Numbered from the stretch's first letter, positions 1-14,700 are shown. The stretch: DNA of 64,000 bases from Asterias rubens (GCF_902459465.1 NC_047063.1:1054001-1118000), one strand, 5' to 3'. Notes: generated from the letters alone by a model not told the origin. Numbers and translations are program-made.

Positions 1-1694
1 GGGGAAGTAATTCAATGTACATGTCATCAGAACACACATCTGATATCATAGGAGGAAGTATGCAAGCTTGAATACATTGCAACCCAGCACCCTAAATCAG
101 CGTTCTCCCTGTGGTCTGCTGCCAAATGCCAGTTAAATCACTTAAGGACCAGTCAACATTCTCTGAAAGTGGTCCAGCCGGATAGTTCAGTGTTGAACAG
201 CATCCCTATGAAATACGGACTAGTGAAAAAGCTGGCGGACCACTGAAACAGCAAGCTAACTAGTCCTGATGGCTAGTCCGTTACTGCATGTTACTGGCAA
301 ACCCTTTAAAGGGTACACCATTAATGCTTTGCTTATCACTGTTTTCCTTCCTCTGCATTACAACCATATGCACCGTTCAGAAAATTACAAAGTGGCATCT
401 TGCCAAGGTGAAACCATCTACAGCAGCAATGAACAAATTCCCTTGAATAGCACAGCAAAAAACTACACAAAATGTTTTAGTTGCTACTCACAAATTTGGG
501 AAATATTCAACTGAAGCCTGGATGTAAATATCACAAATGATACTGGCATGAAATTTCAAGAACAAGGACTGAAACTTGAAAGCAAAACTTCGACTAGAAA
601 CAAAAGTTTCTGTTTCTTTTACCTTCTCATTTTGAAAGTAAAAGCTGCGATAATATTGGTGTATAATTTATACACTTTGGGAGATTTCCTGGCTACCTTT
701 AGAAAGATGTAAAACTTTAGGAGCAAAATGTATAGATCAGGGTGTAATAACATGTGCACAGTTATTATTGCCAGGTTACATACTGTATGTACATGTATGC
801 AAACTTGAATCTTCAATTCTGATTGTGGTCGATCAGTAGAGTGTAACATAAAAAGGCCCATGTTAAACCAAGTGCTATTTTGCAATATTTAAAGCTTCAC
901 GCCAAGTTTCATTAGTTAAATAAAAAATACACGCAAATTGAAACATGGAGAGAACCCCCCAGACCCCTTCCCCTAACCCCCCCCCAAAAAAAAAAAAAAA
1001 CACAACAACAAAAAACCCAACAAACCAGCAGAGTTTAAAATTTTTAGAGGGGGATTTGCATAAGGAATAGTTGCAGACATGATACTCTAGAACTTGACTC
1101 AAACTGGGAATCAGACTCAATTGACCTGAATTGCACTCAAGACTCGGCCCAAGACTCAACATTCATTACATTGCATCATACTGACTCAACTACAACTCTG
1201 TCATGCAGCACATCTTTCGTATACAAGAGTCAGATGTGTATGTACTTGAAGTTGTACCCACATTACAAGTCATTGGAGGGATACTATGTACGGATTGGAT
1301 TGTAATTTTACATATCATTGATGATGCATGATACGTGTATCAAGTCAAATTGTAAATTAGTATCCTGTTCATAACTAATCAAGTTAGCTCGGTTCATAGA
1401 GCAGGTCAATAACAATATTGCATTGCAAACGCTCATTATTATGTTTCATGCGGCGATGCCATTGAACCCAAGCAAACACAAACGAAAAAATATCTTGAAG
1501 TACATTATGCAGTGAATTGAACTAGTATGTATGAACATCCATTCAGCTGCTGGACTGTGATAAATGATGCATGATTCTGTTGTAGACATTTGAAAGGAAG
1601 ACTGCATCGGTAGTTTCAAGTCCGAGTCTAAAGACCCACAAGAGCTTTTTGTCAATGATATTACACATTGTATTTTATCATACAATATTAATGT
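1..1694. other. Stretch without recognised gene (probable srGAP intron)
   Basis: Only short random open frames occur. A C-rich then A-rich run lies at about 955-1000. Since srGAP exons continue to the left, this is probably intronic. I see no further exon here, though a short one could be missed. Confidence 0.5.
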
Positions 1695-1702
1695 GACTCC
1701 TA

Positions 1703-2062
1703 TAAGCTTGGGCGATATCACGATATTATCGAATATCGCGATATTAATTTGGGAACGATTTCGATATCTTATGGATTTGGTTTTAATCGAAATATCGATA
1801 TATCGCGATATATCGCGATATCGATTAAATATCGCGATGTATTTGCTAGCTGAGACATCTTGCACCCCATAGGTTTGGAGTAAAACCAGAAGAATAGGTC
1901 ATTAGAACACCTCTCTTATGCTATGACTGTCTCTTCTACAACTTTCACTTGGAGTTTAAAGACTGATGATGTCAAATTTAATTAATCGCGATTATATCGA
2001 ATATCGCGATATAATGTCGGCAATATATCGTTAATTAAAGAGATCGATATCGCCCAAGCTTA
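1703..2062. mobile_element. hAT-type MITE with 8-bp target-site duplication
   Basis: A 360-bp element begins TAAGCTTGGGCGATATC and ends in the exact inverted copy GATATCGCCCAAGCTTA. It is flanked on both sides by GACTCCTA (1695-1702 and 2063-2070). An 8-bp duplication is typical of hAT transposons. The ends are rich in ATATCGCGATAT and can fold into several nested hairpins. There is no transposase, so it is non-autonomous. Confidence 0.85.
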
Positions 2063-2079
2063 GACTCCTACTGGCTTGG

Positions 2080-2576
2080 ATGTGCAGCTAACACTCATGT
2101 GGCTGACACTAGTGTGGCTGACACTGGTGTAGCTGACACTAGTATGGCTGACGATTGTGTAGCTGACTGGCTGTATTGCAGTATGCAATATTGTATTGCA
2201 ATATTGTAGTGTGGCTGACAATAGTGTGGCTGATGCTAGTGTGGCTGACACTAATGTGGCCGACACTACCAAGGCTGACTCTTTAGTGGCTGACACTAGT
2301 GCGGCTGACACTAGTGTAGCTGACACTAGTATGGCTGACGATTGTGTGGCTGACTGGCTGACAATAGTGCAGAATGCAATATTGTATTGCAATATTGTAG
2401 TGTGGCTGACATTAGTGTGGCTGACACTACTGTGGCTGACTCTTTAGTGGCTGACACTACTGTGGCTGACACAAGTGTAGCAGACACTAGTGTGGCTGAT
2501 GTGTCTGTGGCTGACACGTGTGTGGCTGACTCTTGTGTGGCTGACACGACTGTGGCTAACACTAGTGTGTCTGATT
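2080..2576. repeat. 15-bp minisatellite (GTGGCTGACACTAGT)n
   Basis: About 500 bp consist of variants of GTGGCTGACACTAGT. Because the unit is a multiple of three, long frames stay open on both strands (VADTS on plus, VSATL on minus). These are not genes. A 35-bp spacer with 'caatattgtattgcaatattgtag' occurs twice, about 190 bp apart, so a higher-order unit has also duplicated. Confidence 0.9.
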
Positions 2577-2578
2577 TA

Positions 2579-5500
2579 TACTGGTGGAGCTACCAGTATG
2601 TACGATTATTTTCTTTATCGGGGGAGTGAGGATGGGTGCTTCAGCTTTAAAATCTTTAAAATCGTTTTAAGCTTTAAAATTATTTGTAATTTATACAATT
2701 ATTCATTTTGGAACAATTTACACCACATGTACAAAGTACACTATAAATAAAAAACCTGGAACATTTCCTCGTACAGAGATTTCATCTTGTAGCAAAGAAG
2801 TTTAGAACCTTCAAATGACACCCAAGTTTCACCCAATTGGCAAAGCATTAAATGACTCTTTCGAAACAAGGAAACTGTTTTCTAAATGCTCATGGCGACG
2901 ATCAGTACCATAATTATTCTCTCACTGGATGTATTGTATGGTGTTTAGAATGCAGGGTACTGATAGATTACAGCAGGCACGTTAAAGAACTTGCAGCCCA
3001 CATGTACAAATAAAAGTAATTGTAAGGTCCACACAGGTTAAACCACCTGCCAATGTCTTCTAGAGAATGGAGTCGCTCTTTTCAAGAATGTATCATGGAT
3101 GGGAACAGCATGGTCAATATTCTCTACCCCTCCCCCTCCCATTCCCAAACTAAATAATGGGAAATTGACAAATAATGTTTTACATTTTGTGATTTGTATA
3201 ATTTTGCCTTAATGTTGTTGACCCACCCACTCAAATACATGTTAAAATCAAGTGTTTTTCCCTGTTTGTTTAAATTGAAAACTAAATGGTTGAAGAAAAA
3301 TATTAACATATAATCCACTGGTAAAAAAATCATACTATATGGCACCAAAATTGTAAAAATTAATTAAGAAATTATTAATTTGTTTAATTTACACACAATG
3401 CAATTTCCCTGGTTTAAATATTATTCTTTATTTCCTATTTCGTTATAAACACCCCCAAAAAAGTCCTTTCTACAATAATATTCTAGTAGTACTCAAATAA
3501 ATGAGTTTTGAATGCGTTGCAAATTGTTTAAATTTTTACCCAATTATTCCTTTTTTCTATTAATTTTTGACCGGATGGTCGTTTATCACTGAAGGTAGCC
3601 GATGCCACAGATGTGGCGCCAACGTTGGCTGCGTTTCTGCATCTGAATAAAACAGCACAATCCACCCAACTGTATCTGACTGCACTTTGATTATCAACAA
3701 GAGCCGCTGACGACGTGGAATGAGTCATTCCATGCAGGGTCTGCCCATTACTCAAAGATCTGTTTATATCCCATTGACTCATTCCTTTCCTCAGACGGCG
3801 ATTCCACGCTGCGATGATGCTAATCTGTCAAATTATTCCCATTGTCCCAAATAATCAACATGTCAACATTTCAACAGGCTTGTATTCATATCTTTTGACG
3901 AATTGGACTTTTAGAAAGCCCAATAAATATATATAAAAACCATTTCCGTGCATCGTTTGTAATTTGCTGTGCTCCCCAATGCGGTGTTTCGAGTCTGTGA
4001 CAATGCGGCGGCTGCAGATGTTGTTAGATTAAATGCAAATAACCCAAGGCTGGATTGTGTATATCCAGCAATGCCTGGAGTAAGAAAGAAAGTCTTACCC
4101 GTGCACATCCTTTTGAGGTTAGAGAAACACAATTCAGATACTGTAACATAATTAGACTCGACCACTATTTACTAGAACCCCCTGGGTAAAACGATTGTAT
4201 TTTGCGCTCTACGGCAAACCTTCAAGCCAAACGATAAACTACACATAGGACACAGGCAGCGGGCAGTTGACCATAACTAATGTGGCCAGGATACCAATTC
4301 AATCCACCAAGGTTCCTGTAGAGATGAATGCCTTTTTAGTTTTATGACAAATTGCCCAGCACGGGCCAAAAGGGCGTTCAAGGTGAAAGATACAAGAAAA
4401 ATCAAGACAATTTTAAAGAGTCAAGAGATCTGTTAACGTTTCGTTTAAACTAGGAATAGATTGCAAGTTGGTAGAAAGCAAGATACAGGTGAGGAATTCT
4501 AAAATGCAGCAGTATGTGGGAAGCTATTGAATATCTCACTGTATTGGCCTTTACAGAAGATGCCAAGTGAAGGCTTGAGTGATTTGGAATTTTTCCATCT
4601 GCTCATTGTAGCATGAGGATTTTGCACGTTCCGAGCACAACCTTTGTAAAGTGCAGACCGCCACATTTCAAATGCAGGCTTGATACTTTGTTCTAGTCGG
4701 GGCAAGGCAGTCTTTCCTAACTGAAGGCACCTTTCTATGTTAGAAATGTAATCTGGAACAGGTCAAAGGGCACCAAGGCAATGGCCTAGAGCATTGAGAC
4801 ATTGCGTCCAGTGCCTCAGTGAAGTATCAAGAGAGCTACCAAAGAAAGGATGCTGGGTCCATCTCAAATTAACAAACTAACAAAAGATGACCGAAGTAGA
4901 AAGTACAAAGCTTTATCAAACAGTATTCATGTTACATCCCATTCATGATGTGATTTTCTTTTTTTAGGAAACTGTGGAGAGGTGTGTCATTATATACTGC
5001 CGAAAGGAAAGTGTAGAGATGAATCAGATGATCACCACACCCAGCTATTGTATGACAATTTGATATACAATCTGCTCATCAAACAGCTCTTTATTTGTAC
5101 CGTTTTGTCGTACAGAAGGTTTAGCAGCTGATGACATAGGAATCAATAAATGTGGATTACATTACATGTAGAAAAGGTGACTAGATGGAGAGAAATATGA
5201 GACAATGGCCACCAAGTTAGAAACAAGTATATGACACTGGGGAGGAGAGGTAGTACAATGTTGGACGTATACCAGCACTTCAGGAAAGTGTAAGGATGAA
5301 AGAAAGAAAAAATGTGTCACAAACAAATCGTGGTGAATTATTCCTCACAGATCAACATGTTGTATGACATCAACGCACTTTTGCGCTGTGTTTGGTTTTT
5401 GAACTTTTTGTGGTTTTCGTTGTCAGTTCCTTCATAGTCATTACAGAAACCTAAGAATGAAAGTGCCTCCACACAGAGTCAAGAAGTTCACAACCTTTAC

Positions 5501-5582
5501 TTTTCAAATAAAGCTTTCAAATGTCAGTTAAACTAAGTTCTAAGCAAAAAGGACTTCCTACTCCTAATTCCTAGCAACCCAC
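2579..5582. other. Stretch without recognised gene (probable srGAP intron)
   Basis: It is AT-rich. Short open frames at 3528-3782, 3911-4165 (minus), 3969-4151 (plus) and 4499-4705 (minus) resemble no family I know and lack consistent splice signals. I see no fourth srGAP exon. Confidence 0.5.
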
Positions 5583-5751
5583 CTTTTTGTAGACGTTATC
5601 AAGCCCCTCTCGGATGGTCCCAAAGTTGTTTGAAAGATTGTAGTTTAGACATTGGCTGAGTGTTGCATGCTGCTTGTATTGACTCCTTGTCATGTCTACC
5701 AGAGTGTTCCAGCATGTTGTGGTTGATGGGATCAAGCCATCTTTGTCTTTC
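5583..5751 (-). CDS. SRGAP: srGAP coding exon 3
   Basis: This exon has no convenient start codon and was found by reading the minus strand. The acceptor TTTTTAG precedes 5751 and the donor GTGGGT follows 5583. The first base completes the split Gln codon and 56 codons follow in phase 0. The peptide KDKDGLIPSTTTCWN and later NNFGTIREGLDNVYKK align with the vertebrate srGAP stretch after the first F-BAR helix (VNCWNLLL ... RLFKK). No fourth exon was recognised between 1 and 5582. Confidence 0.85.
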
Positions 5752-8700
5752 CTAAAAACAGATGGAGATAAATCTCAAAGTTAATAACAATAATAACAAC
5801 AACAATAGTGGCTTCTTGAAGAGCTCTAATGCATCACTTGTTGATGCGTATAGCGCTCCCAACATTAATAACACTAGTCACTGGGACATTCATTCCTTAA
5901 AGCATCTCATCTTGAGCATGTGCTGCCAAAAGTGTCATGAACAAGATTTGAACCCATATCCGATGACTTAGCCACCTGGGCCCAATTTCATAGAGTGGGA
6001 CATCAGTTGCAACAGTGTAAACTTCATGAAATGTTGGCAGGTAACCTGTTTCTGCTTAGCAAGAGTTGTCTATGCTTAGCAGTTTTATGTGCTTACAGGC
6101 TTAATGAGATTGGGTCCAGAATATTAAAAGTTTTGTTAATGTACCATAATGACTATCTTAAAAAAAAGGTTCACACATGTGTAATTGTATGATTTGTGAC
6201 ATCTAGAGACCTACACATTATAAGACATTATAAGAAGTAAGATCGGGATTTGGTTTAGAATTTACTTGAACAGTGTTCTTCAGTTTTCTATATGGCACTG
6301 AAAAGGAGGAAATGAGCTGAAGATTAGCAGAAAAGTTGCACGCCTACCCTTTAAAACACATTTCCATGACTCGTGTCACAGGACAATTGCTTGATTTATT
6401 TCCCAATGGGGCAAAGGCACATATTACTTCCTTCTAAAGCTTTGAAATACATGTCATGCTGAAGTTTGAGATGAGTGAATGATATCTGTGAATCCTCTAT
6501 CAATGCATAAACCTATTAAAAGGTTTTAAAGACTTTTTCCTTGAAATGTTTGGTGAACTCATTGCAACCAATGTACAGTTCGGAAAGAGTATACTCCATT
6601 CAAATATTGGATGCATTTGAATGTACATGTAATCACAATGCCAAATTTTGATCTTCCATTTCAAAATATTGGTGAGAAAAGTATCGGCACCTACTGTCCG
6701 ATGCACATAGCCAAAGCTATAGAGCAGAATGGGGGGGGGGGGTTTATAGCAGTGTCACTTTCAAATCTTCCGAGATTAAGAGGAAATGCAATTGTATGGC
6801 TTCCCGTTCTGTGTGTACATTGTAACATGACACTGTAAGAATTCATACACTGTTTTATGAAATTCAAACAGTTCCGATTTCTTGAACAATACGGGTGATC
6901 CGCAATACAGAAGAGGCAAATTCATGCACAGCATCATTGGAAAGAGGTGATACTTTTTACTCATCTTAAAGTGCCGCTCCAAACGGATCATTTGTGGTTT
7001 GCATAGCGTCATAGATGTACTTGTCTGTGTTTACAGAATAAGACATGTAGGTAGGATGGTATTTTTGTGGGTCTGGTTGATGTTTGTCACATCCATACAT
7101 TTACCACAAACTGCCTGTCTGATAGTGACCTGCGAGTGTGATAAATTTCAGGTGAAAGCTTTGTGGTGGAAATAGATTTTCTGTATGTTCTGGGGTGAAC
7201 TACAGATCATGAAATACATTCGTGTACTATATGTAGTATCAACCTTACGCCTAAAATCAACAGTTCATTTCTGTTCACGATAACATCAGTCCGCTCTTGT
7301 TATACACAGAGAACTGTTAAAGAGAGGTTAGACTGCTTTCCAATTCCTTGTTTTGCTGTCCTCTTACAACAAGATTCATTCTGTTATAAAGAAGTAAGTT
7401 GACCAGTCCCGGCAGGAGTCCCAAAGAGTACATTCTGAAGTCCTGAATCTCATTTGTGCTTTGTGCTTGTTTCACTGTCCACTAAAGAATGTTTCGTTTT
7501 AAAGAAGCAAATTGGCCAGTCCTAGTGATTATGTTATATGGAAAGTTAACTCTACGCTGTACCTTTAAGTTCACCTCAACCTTTACCAAACATCAGTTTT
7601 TTTATCTTATAAAAAACCCATTAACAATAACCTACAGTAAACTGTTCTTCATGCCTTAAGCCACACAACAGGGAATTTGGTATGTTTTCAACCCAACCTT
7701 TACACCCAACAACACTGTATCATGTTTAAAAGGCTCTACCCCCAACCTTTATACCCAAAGAAAGGGCAGGCATTTTACCCACTACAAATATGGATGTGCA
7801 CATCACGTGCTACCTGCTGAGAAGTGTCACATCCAATGAATGAATAGTCCGTGCATACAAGCAGAGAGTTCGCTCCGGCTGTCCTTACACGCCGTGTTTG
7901 CACAGGAAAGCCCTTTTATGGCTACACGATACAAGAGAAAATAAAACCCACTCAGGCAGAAGGATTCTCAGTGCATCAATACTTTTTTTTTTTTAAGGTA
8001 AAAATTGTAAGCCAGGAATATTAATTGACTCAAAAAGTAATGTGATGACTGTGATAATAGTATAGTGCTTATTTATGGCATTTTCAAGGCCTCAACTTTC
8101 ATCTTTGTAAGGGAACCACCATTTTTAATTTGCTAAATGGCATTTTATTTGGAAATCTTATAACTTTTGAAGAGGGACCAAGTCCAAGACCAGGGCAACA
8201 GAGGCGATGGCCTCCATGTAATTCCAGGCCTGCATCATTGTCTCGTCTCTAGTAAGAAATACATACCGCATGCATATATCACTCAATAAGGGAGTTTTAG
8301 TCTAACTTTAACATCATTGATTTAGAAAACATCAAAACAAACTTACTGTACGGCTTTCTGTCTCCTTGTCAGTCGTTCGTGGAGTCGTTCAAGGTTCTTG
8401 GCATATTCCATCTCCACCTCAGCACGTTGCTTGAAGTATTCCTGGAAGTCTTGGAGTTGTTCCCGTTGGGCGTCATAACGATTATCTAACGATCTCAGTT
8501 GGTCGGTTAGTCTCTGACGAATATCTGCAAGAAGATGAAACCATATTTCTATGAAATAGGTAGTTGCTAGACTTGACTCATGAGGCAATTTCTGTAGGAA
8601 TGTGTTGTCAGTTGCTCTGGTTCCTCGGAATGGTTGCATTTCATTTCTCATTCAGGCAGTTTGTGAATGTGGTAGCTGTGTCAAGCAGTATTCGTCAATT

Positions 8701-11700
8701 ATTTTGTCAATTTATCAGACTCAAAAGAAATACTGAAACCTACTACATGTACATGTAGAATCGAAAAGCTGTTCCCATCTGTTGTAGAGTACCATAGACC
8801 TTGGTTGCCTGATTGAAATACACAAATTTTCTCAAGTGTTCTAAACATCTCAGTTTCTTTCCTACAATGTCTGGGAAGCCATTCAAGTTAAATGGCAAAG
8901 GTTCAGAATTATTTTACAAAGTTTGAGAAAAATAACAAACATTGACAAACAAGTTTGTCATTTTTATTTGAAAAAGTAGCCACTTTGAAAAAAAAAATCA
9001 AATGGTCCAGACCCTTGACGCCATTATGGAGGTCAAACATTGGAAACGTGACTGACTGCATGCGCTACATTTCAGCCAATGAAAGGTCTTACTTTGACCT
9101 GATGAAGGCGCTTTATCATGCATCTAGGGTGATGGGTGCTACCACACATTTTACCATATTTAAGCCAGCAATGTGTTTGAGAGCCTCGTGGAAGCATTAT
9201 ACTTTGAATTCTGACACACCATCTTTTCATTTTCATAGCAAGTGTAGGCATAGAATTCACAGTTTTTTTAATTTTCTTTTTTATTTACAGTAAATTTTGA
9301 CACATATAAACTTGGATATACCCCAGTACCACTGATTTTAAAACCCATGTATAGGCCTAACAACCCTGTTTACTTCCTCCATGGTTTTAGTGGTCCTGAA
9401 TATAAGACTACTACACCAATCAGCCGTGATTGAACACAGAACGAACATGTCAACACACGACAAGTATTAAAATCACAAGCCAGAATCCAAGCAAATTAAG
9501 GCGCCGAGAATATGCCATATCGCAATCATCACCAGCCAATTGCATCAACACTAGATACAGTAAGCCTGGTAAATGTCCAACATGTACGTATACAGTGTAT
9601 ACATGTAATCAAATGCAACCAGACAACGTGCCAAGCATGCCTCACTATCTCTGAAACAAGCAAATCAATTTTTGTTCCACTTGCACACTGTATTTTGATT
9701 TGTTTATTTTTTAACTTTTTGTCCCTGAACATTGGAGAGTGCTTTAATCTATCGCACTGAATACATCCCATAGACTGCAGTAATCATATCTACATGTAGG
9801 AGTTAAAGTTTGGAGTACAGGTGTACTTAAAGCTAACTGTGTAACATTACAATCATCTATCATGTCTAGCGTAGGGTTTGGTTACAGTACTTCTATTTCA
9901 ACTTAATCAAAAACACTAAAAAGGCCAACTCCTTCAATATCCAACAATGTACTTGCTAAAACGAAAGAATTAGGACTTGGGCAATCAGTCATCTTTAATC
10001 TGGCTTTAAATTAGGGTTTTTGGTCTTATTAAAACTTTCTGCTAAGATATTTTTTTTTTTTACATGTATATTGTAAGATAGGATGTGCATCAAAATGTTT
10101 TCAACTACATCTGCATCCCTATCTAATCACACAAGCCTGCAATACTACACCTACATACATTGTGTAATGTGCATTTCACATGATTTATGACTTAAATGCC
10201 CCAGCCAGGTTAAACGAAGATGGGTCCCTGGATACAGATATCACATTGACTGATGATACATTTGTCTCAATATGGAAAACGACAGTGTATGCCTAGCATT
10301 TCAAAGAGGTCAATGAAGTCTTGCTTACTGTTTTCTTGGTACTAACAAGTATTCATCAAGTTGATGCCCCTTAAAAAGTTTCCGCACATCACAAACATTG
10401 TTAGTGAAAGTGCCCCATTTAAATTTGATAGAGAGTGCCCATTCAAACATGAAATTCCCTTTCTGAGAGAGTGACTGCCACTGCCAGTAATATGCAGGGG
10501 CCAGATGGCCCACTGCACTTTCGCAGTGCATTGTGAGAACTGAAACTACTGTACATGTCCCAAAACCAGCGACAAAAATACGAAAGAAAACGAGCGTGAC
10601 CAAATACACAAATACTGTATAATCTCATGGAAAAGGCTAAATGTTTTATGTACCTGTATGTACATCGTCATCATCTTTCGTCTTCCTATAGGACTACTGT
10701 GTAGCTGAGTAAACTTGCACATCCCACAAACATTGGGGTGAACCTCTTCTCTTAACGACACACCCAGAAAACACAAAGTACTGGGTTCTCTCACCAGCAG
10801 TACACAGCACACAGGACCTACATACATCCCATCCAAAGGACGAAGTGTCTTGCTTATGGACAAAAGTGTCACGACCGGGACTCAAACCGGGACTCGAACC
10901 AACACTCTGCTGATCGGAAACACTACAGCTTGAGACTGGTGCGCCTGACCGCTCGAGATGACACACTATGTATCAGCGTGTACAATAAATGTTATGGTTA
11001 ATGTAAATTAAACACATTACCAAGGAAATACAGTAATGGCGACCTTAATTTTATATCCAATGGTTTCAATTATAAAAATCCATCTTTTTGAAGGCTGTTT
11101 AATATAAAGAGTGGCACAATAACTGTGTCTTTAAAATTCCCATAACAATCTCACCCCTTATAAAACCTGCAAAGCACGCCACAGTGACAAGCTCACTTGA
11201 CCATGGACTATGAAATGATTTATACACATTCTATAAATACCAAACACATTCTCCATACAACGCCACTAAGGAAATTATATCAGGGTGTTATTTTATCAAT
11301 AAACACAGCTTGTAATGGTTAAGCATTATTGCAATAAAATTTAAATCCCACCGGCCCCGTACAGTTAGACAATGAAATCAGTGACGAAAGATTAGTTTAC
11401 CGCAGGTTACTCCACTAGCTGTGCAGTCTACACTGGTTGAATGCGTGGAATTTGATAGCCAACACTTATAATTTACATATGAAATGATAAAGTGATAAAG
11501 AATGTAACTTATGCTCAGTGAAATATCCAATAATATGATTAATTTGTTATTGTTGTGCTGGTGGCTACACCCGCGTATTACGAATGCTGTATGATGATTG
11601 TATCTATAGACAATAGTATTATTTTCATTGGAAACAATTGATTTCCATCAAACACACAAAAACAACAGTAACATTTCCTGTCAAAGGAGAGGTTGTTTTT

Positions 11701-14700
11701 ATAATCAAATTAATTTTACCAGTATTTATCAGTAAAGGACATTCTATTATTTCTACTTTTGATTGTTTTTGTTTAATTGTTTGTTTGTTTGTTTGTTTGT
11801 TTGTTTGTTTGTTTACGTAACACGCAGAAGTATTTAGCTTACACACAATTCTACAAAGGCATACAAAATTTCCAACTGTGTGCAAATATCTTTTTGGGGA
11901 GGAGTGCTGGCTCTGAGAAGAGCTGACGTGGTCTCAACATTTTTTCAGTATACAGTACTCTACTTGCCTGCAAGAGGAATCTTCAATAACAAAACACTTA
12001 ACATTACAAGTCAAGAAGATCACATGAGCAAAAACATAGTCTCCATCAACTGCACATAAAATTCATCCCGTGTTTATATCCAGAATTAGTCACACTATTT
12101 AACTTTGTAATATACAGATCTTTTACATAGTATAATTCCAGAATTAATTAATTACACCACTTGTTAAGCCCAAACTCTTTGTTGGTTTTCCCCCCCAAAA
12201 GTAACAAGTCTGAGAAAGTGTGTATTTTCTATCAGTTGACAATTTAAGTTACATTTATTACCTTGAGATATCGCCCTTGTTGACTGCAGACAGAGGTTCT
12301 TCATTATAACAAAAACAAAGCTCCTAGAGTTTGATACAGTGTGTACATTAAACGAGACCACAAAAGGAACAACCAAGGCTAAGAGAGGACTGCTTCCACC
12401 ACTGTGTACTGCACTACATCCAAGCTCCAAATGACGTTGAGCCAAACAACGGTGAGCCAACTGCCCCGTTCTAAAATGATGCACCATGTATCATCATCAT
12501 CCTCCACGACACCGCGTTGACAACCACCAAGATTGCTTTGTGCTCGCATCAGTCTGACTCCGGGCTATTCTAAATATTATTAGCTGCATGAATAATAGGG
12601 GCGGAGGAGGGGAGTCTGAAACCAGCGCGCTCCTCTCTGACAGCGACTCAGCGGCCCTGCTTCGGGCCAGCCTCGGCTGTAACAACAGCTCAGTATCACA
12701 CCACTCTGATTTTATTTGTTTGAAAGCTGACACACAAGGGACTTTATAACCTTGTAGCACCAATAATTATCTTCAGGGACTTTTTTGTTCTGCTGGATAT
12801 TCTTTTCTCCCTCGGTCATAATCAGCTGGACGCTTCTAACTTTACCTCATCCCCACAATCATTTCGAGCTATCTCGGCAGACTCAATTATCTGGTTATAA
12901 CTGGATCACATACCCTGCAGCACTACTGGCAGTAGGCATCTAATTTACCTCTAATTCTAACTCCCTACTTCAGATCCAAGTCGGCTGTTATCAGAAATTT
13001 AAGAGCACCCTAAAATCCATCAGGTTTTATCGTAAAATTTAAAGAAATACAGCAATTAACATTTTATTTTAACTTGGACGAGTACACTGCTACGTATGTA
13101 CTTTTTCCTATGATACAGTGCAGTAGAAAACTAGACACCTTTGTAAAGTGCTATAAAAGTGCATGGGGTTTAACAAATTCCCTGCCGTGGTAATACGTCT
13201 ACAAAATGTCACTACCCCCATAGGCTTTTTGTGAGTGCCTTCCATTTGGGGTGGGTCGTGGAACACTGCTCAAAATGATCTCTTTTACATTAGAAATTAC
13301 ATGAACCCCTTCCACTTCAAGTATAAGTAATTTTTCATAATTAAAATAACAAACCTGTAAAAATTTGAGCTCAATTGGTTGTCGAAGTTGTGAGATAATA
13401 ATGAAAGAAAAAACACCCTTGTCATACAAGGTTAGGTGCTTTCAGATGCTTGATTTCAAGACCTCAAAAATCTAATTCTGAGGTCTTGAACTCAATCTTG
13501 TGGAAAATTACTTCTTTCTCAAGAACTACGTTACTTCAGAGGGAGCCGTTTCTCACAATGTTTTATACTATCAACAGCTCCCCATTAGTCATTACCAAGT
13601 AAGTTTTTAAGCTAATAATAATTATTTTGAGGAATTACCAAGTGTCAAGTGCCTTTAAACTTAAATGTGTGATCACTGTATACACAGATATGTGTCAGGA
13701 TCGCTTTCCTTTGAACTACGAAACCACAGACTATTATGCCTGTAGACTGTTTTTGTCCACAGACCCGGAAAGCACTATCATACATAAGTGTTGAGTAAAA
13801 CCACAACTTTATAAGCCCTTTCCACACTTGTTTCATCGCGTGAAATACAGCCTGGGGAGGCCCTGGGGCTTTTTTACCCCATGCCCGGTGCACTTTCATA
13901 CTGTCTCCCCTACATGGAGTTCCGATTGCATGTTTCAAGAAGATCCTTTTACCTTTTACCTTTTACCGCTTACCCCTAATACTCTGAAGCAGGCCTGGCT
14001 TACTCCCTGGGTATGCCCATTTGTCAGGGCAGATCAAGAGCAGACCGGGGTTAAGCGATCACAGAGTGAAAAGGTCGGCTGAGCTGTTCCCCAGGGGCAA
14101 AGCCCTGGGTACAGAGTAGTGTGAATGAACAGGGCTATACTTCATCCCCAATGAAATCATTACATTCATTGTTGCAGTACACACTGCTAATACAGGATTC
14201 GAACTGTCACAGTACTAAGCGCTCTAATGGCGAGACATCTGCTCTACTCAACGATGTCAGGATGGATTCGATTCCATTCCAAGTAGTTTGCCTATTGGAT
14301 GTTGGTTTTTCCACAAGACTTATCACACATTGGTTAAAACGAAAATGTTATTCTTTACCCTAATGCAATTATTATGTACTATTACGTGTATTATCAGCCA
14401 ATACAAATATTCTCAAATGCTGCGGGGAATCAATTTTCCAAGCCAGCAAGAATTTTTTTTCTATGTAGCCTGGTCTAAAATTTGGGTACAAATGGGTGAC
14501 GCACAAGCAGGTGAATAAACCCTGATACGGCAGGCTGAACAAACACCAAGAAAGCTTTCACACTTTAGACAAACAATGAGATGGTTGCAAGAAGGGGCAA
14601 ATGGAACAATGAAGATGATTTCCCTGAGGTGTCTGAAAGGAGGGAAAGGATATATCTAGAGGCTCCCTCAGGAAATTAGTCTCAGTGTTTCTTTTCTTAA

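Noticed and set aside
2060-2629. Overlapping open frames reading VADTS or VSATL repeats
   Set aside because: They are produced by a 15-bp tandem repeat with no splice or promoter context; open on both strands for the same reason.
3911-4165. Possible zinc-finger or THAP-like gene around 3.95-4.15 kb
   Set aside because: A plus-strand CCAPQCG stretch looked suggestive, but a stop follows at once and nothing else of the domain is present.
4499-4705. Candidate fourth srGAP exon
   Set aside because: The 68-codon frame does not resemble the F-BAR sequence that should follow exon 3, and the splice signals are weak.
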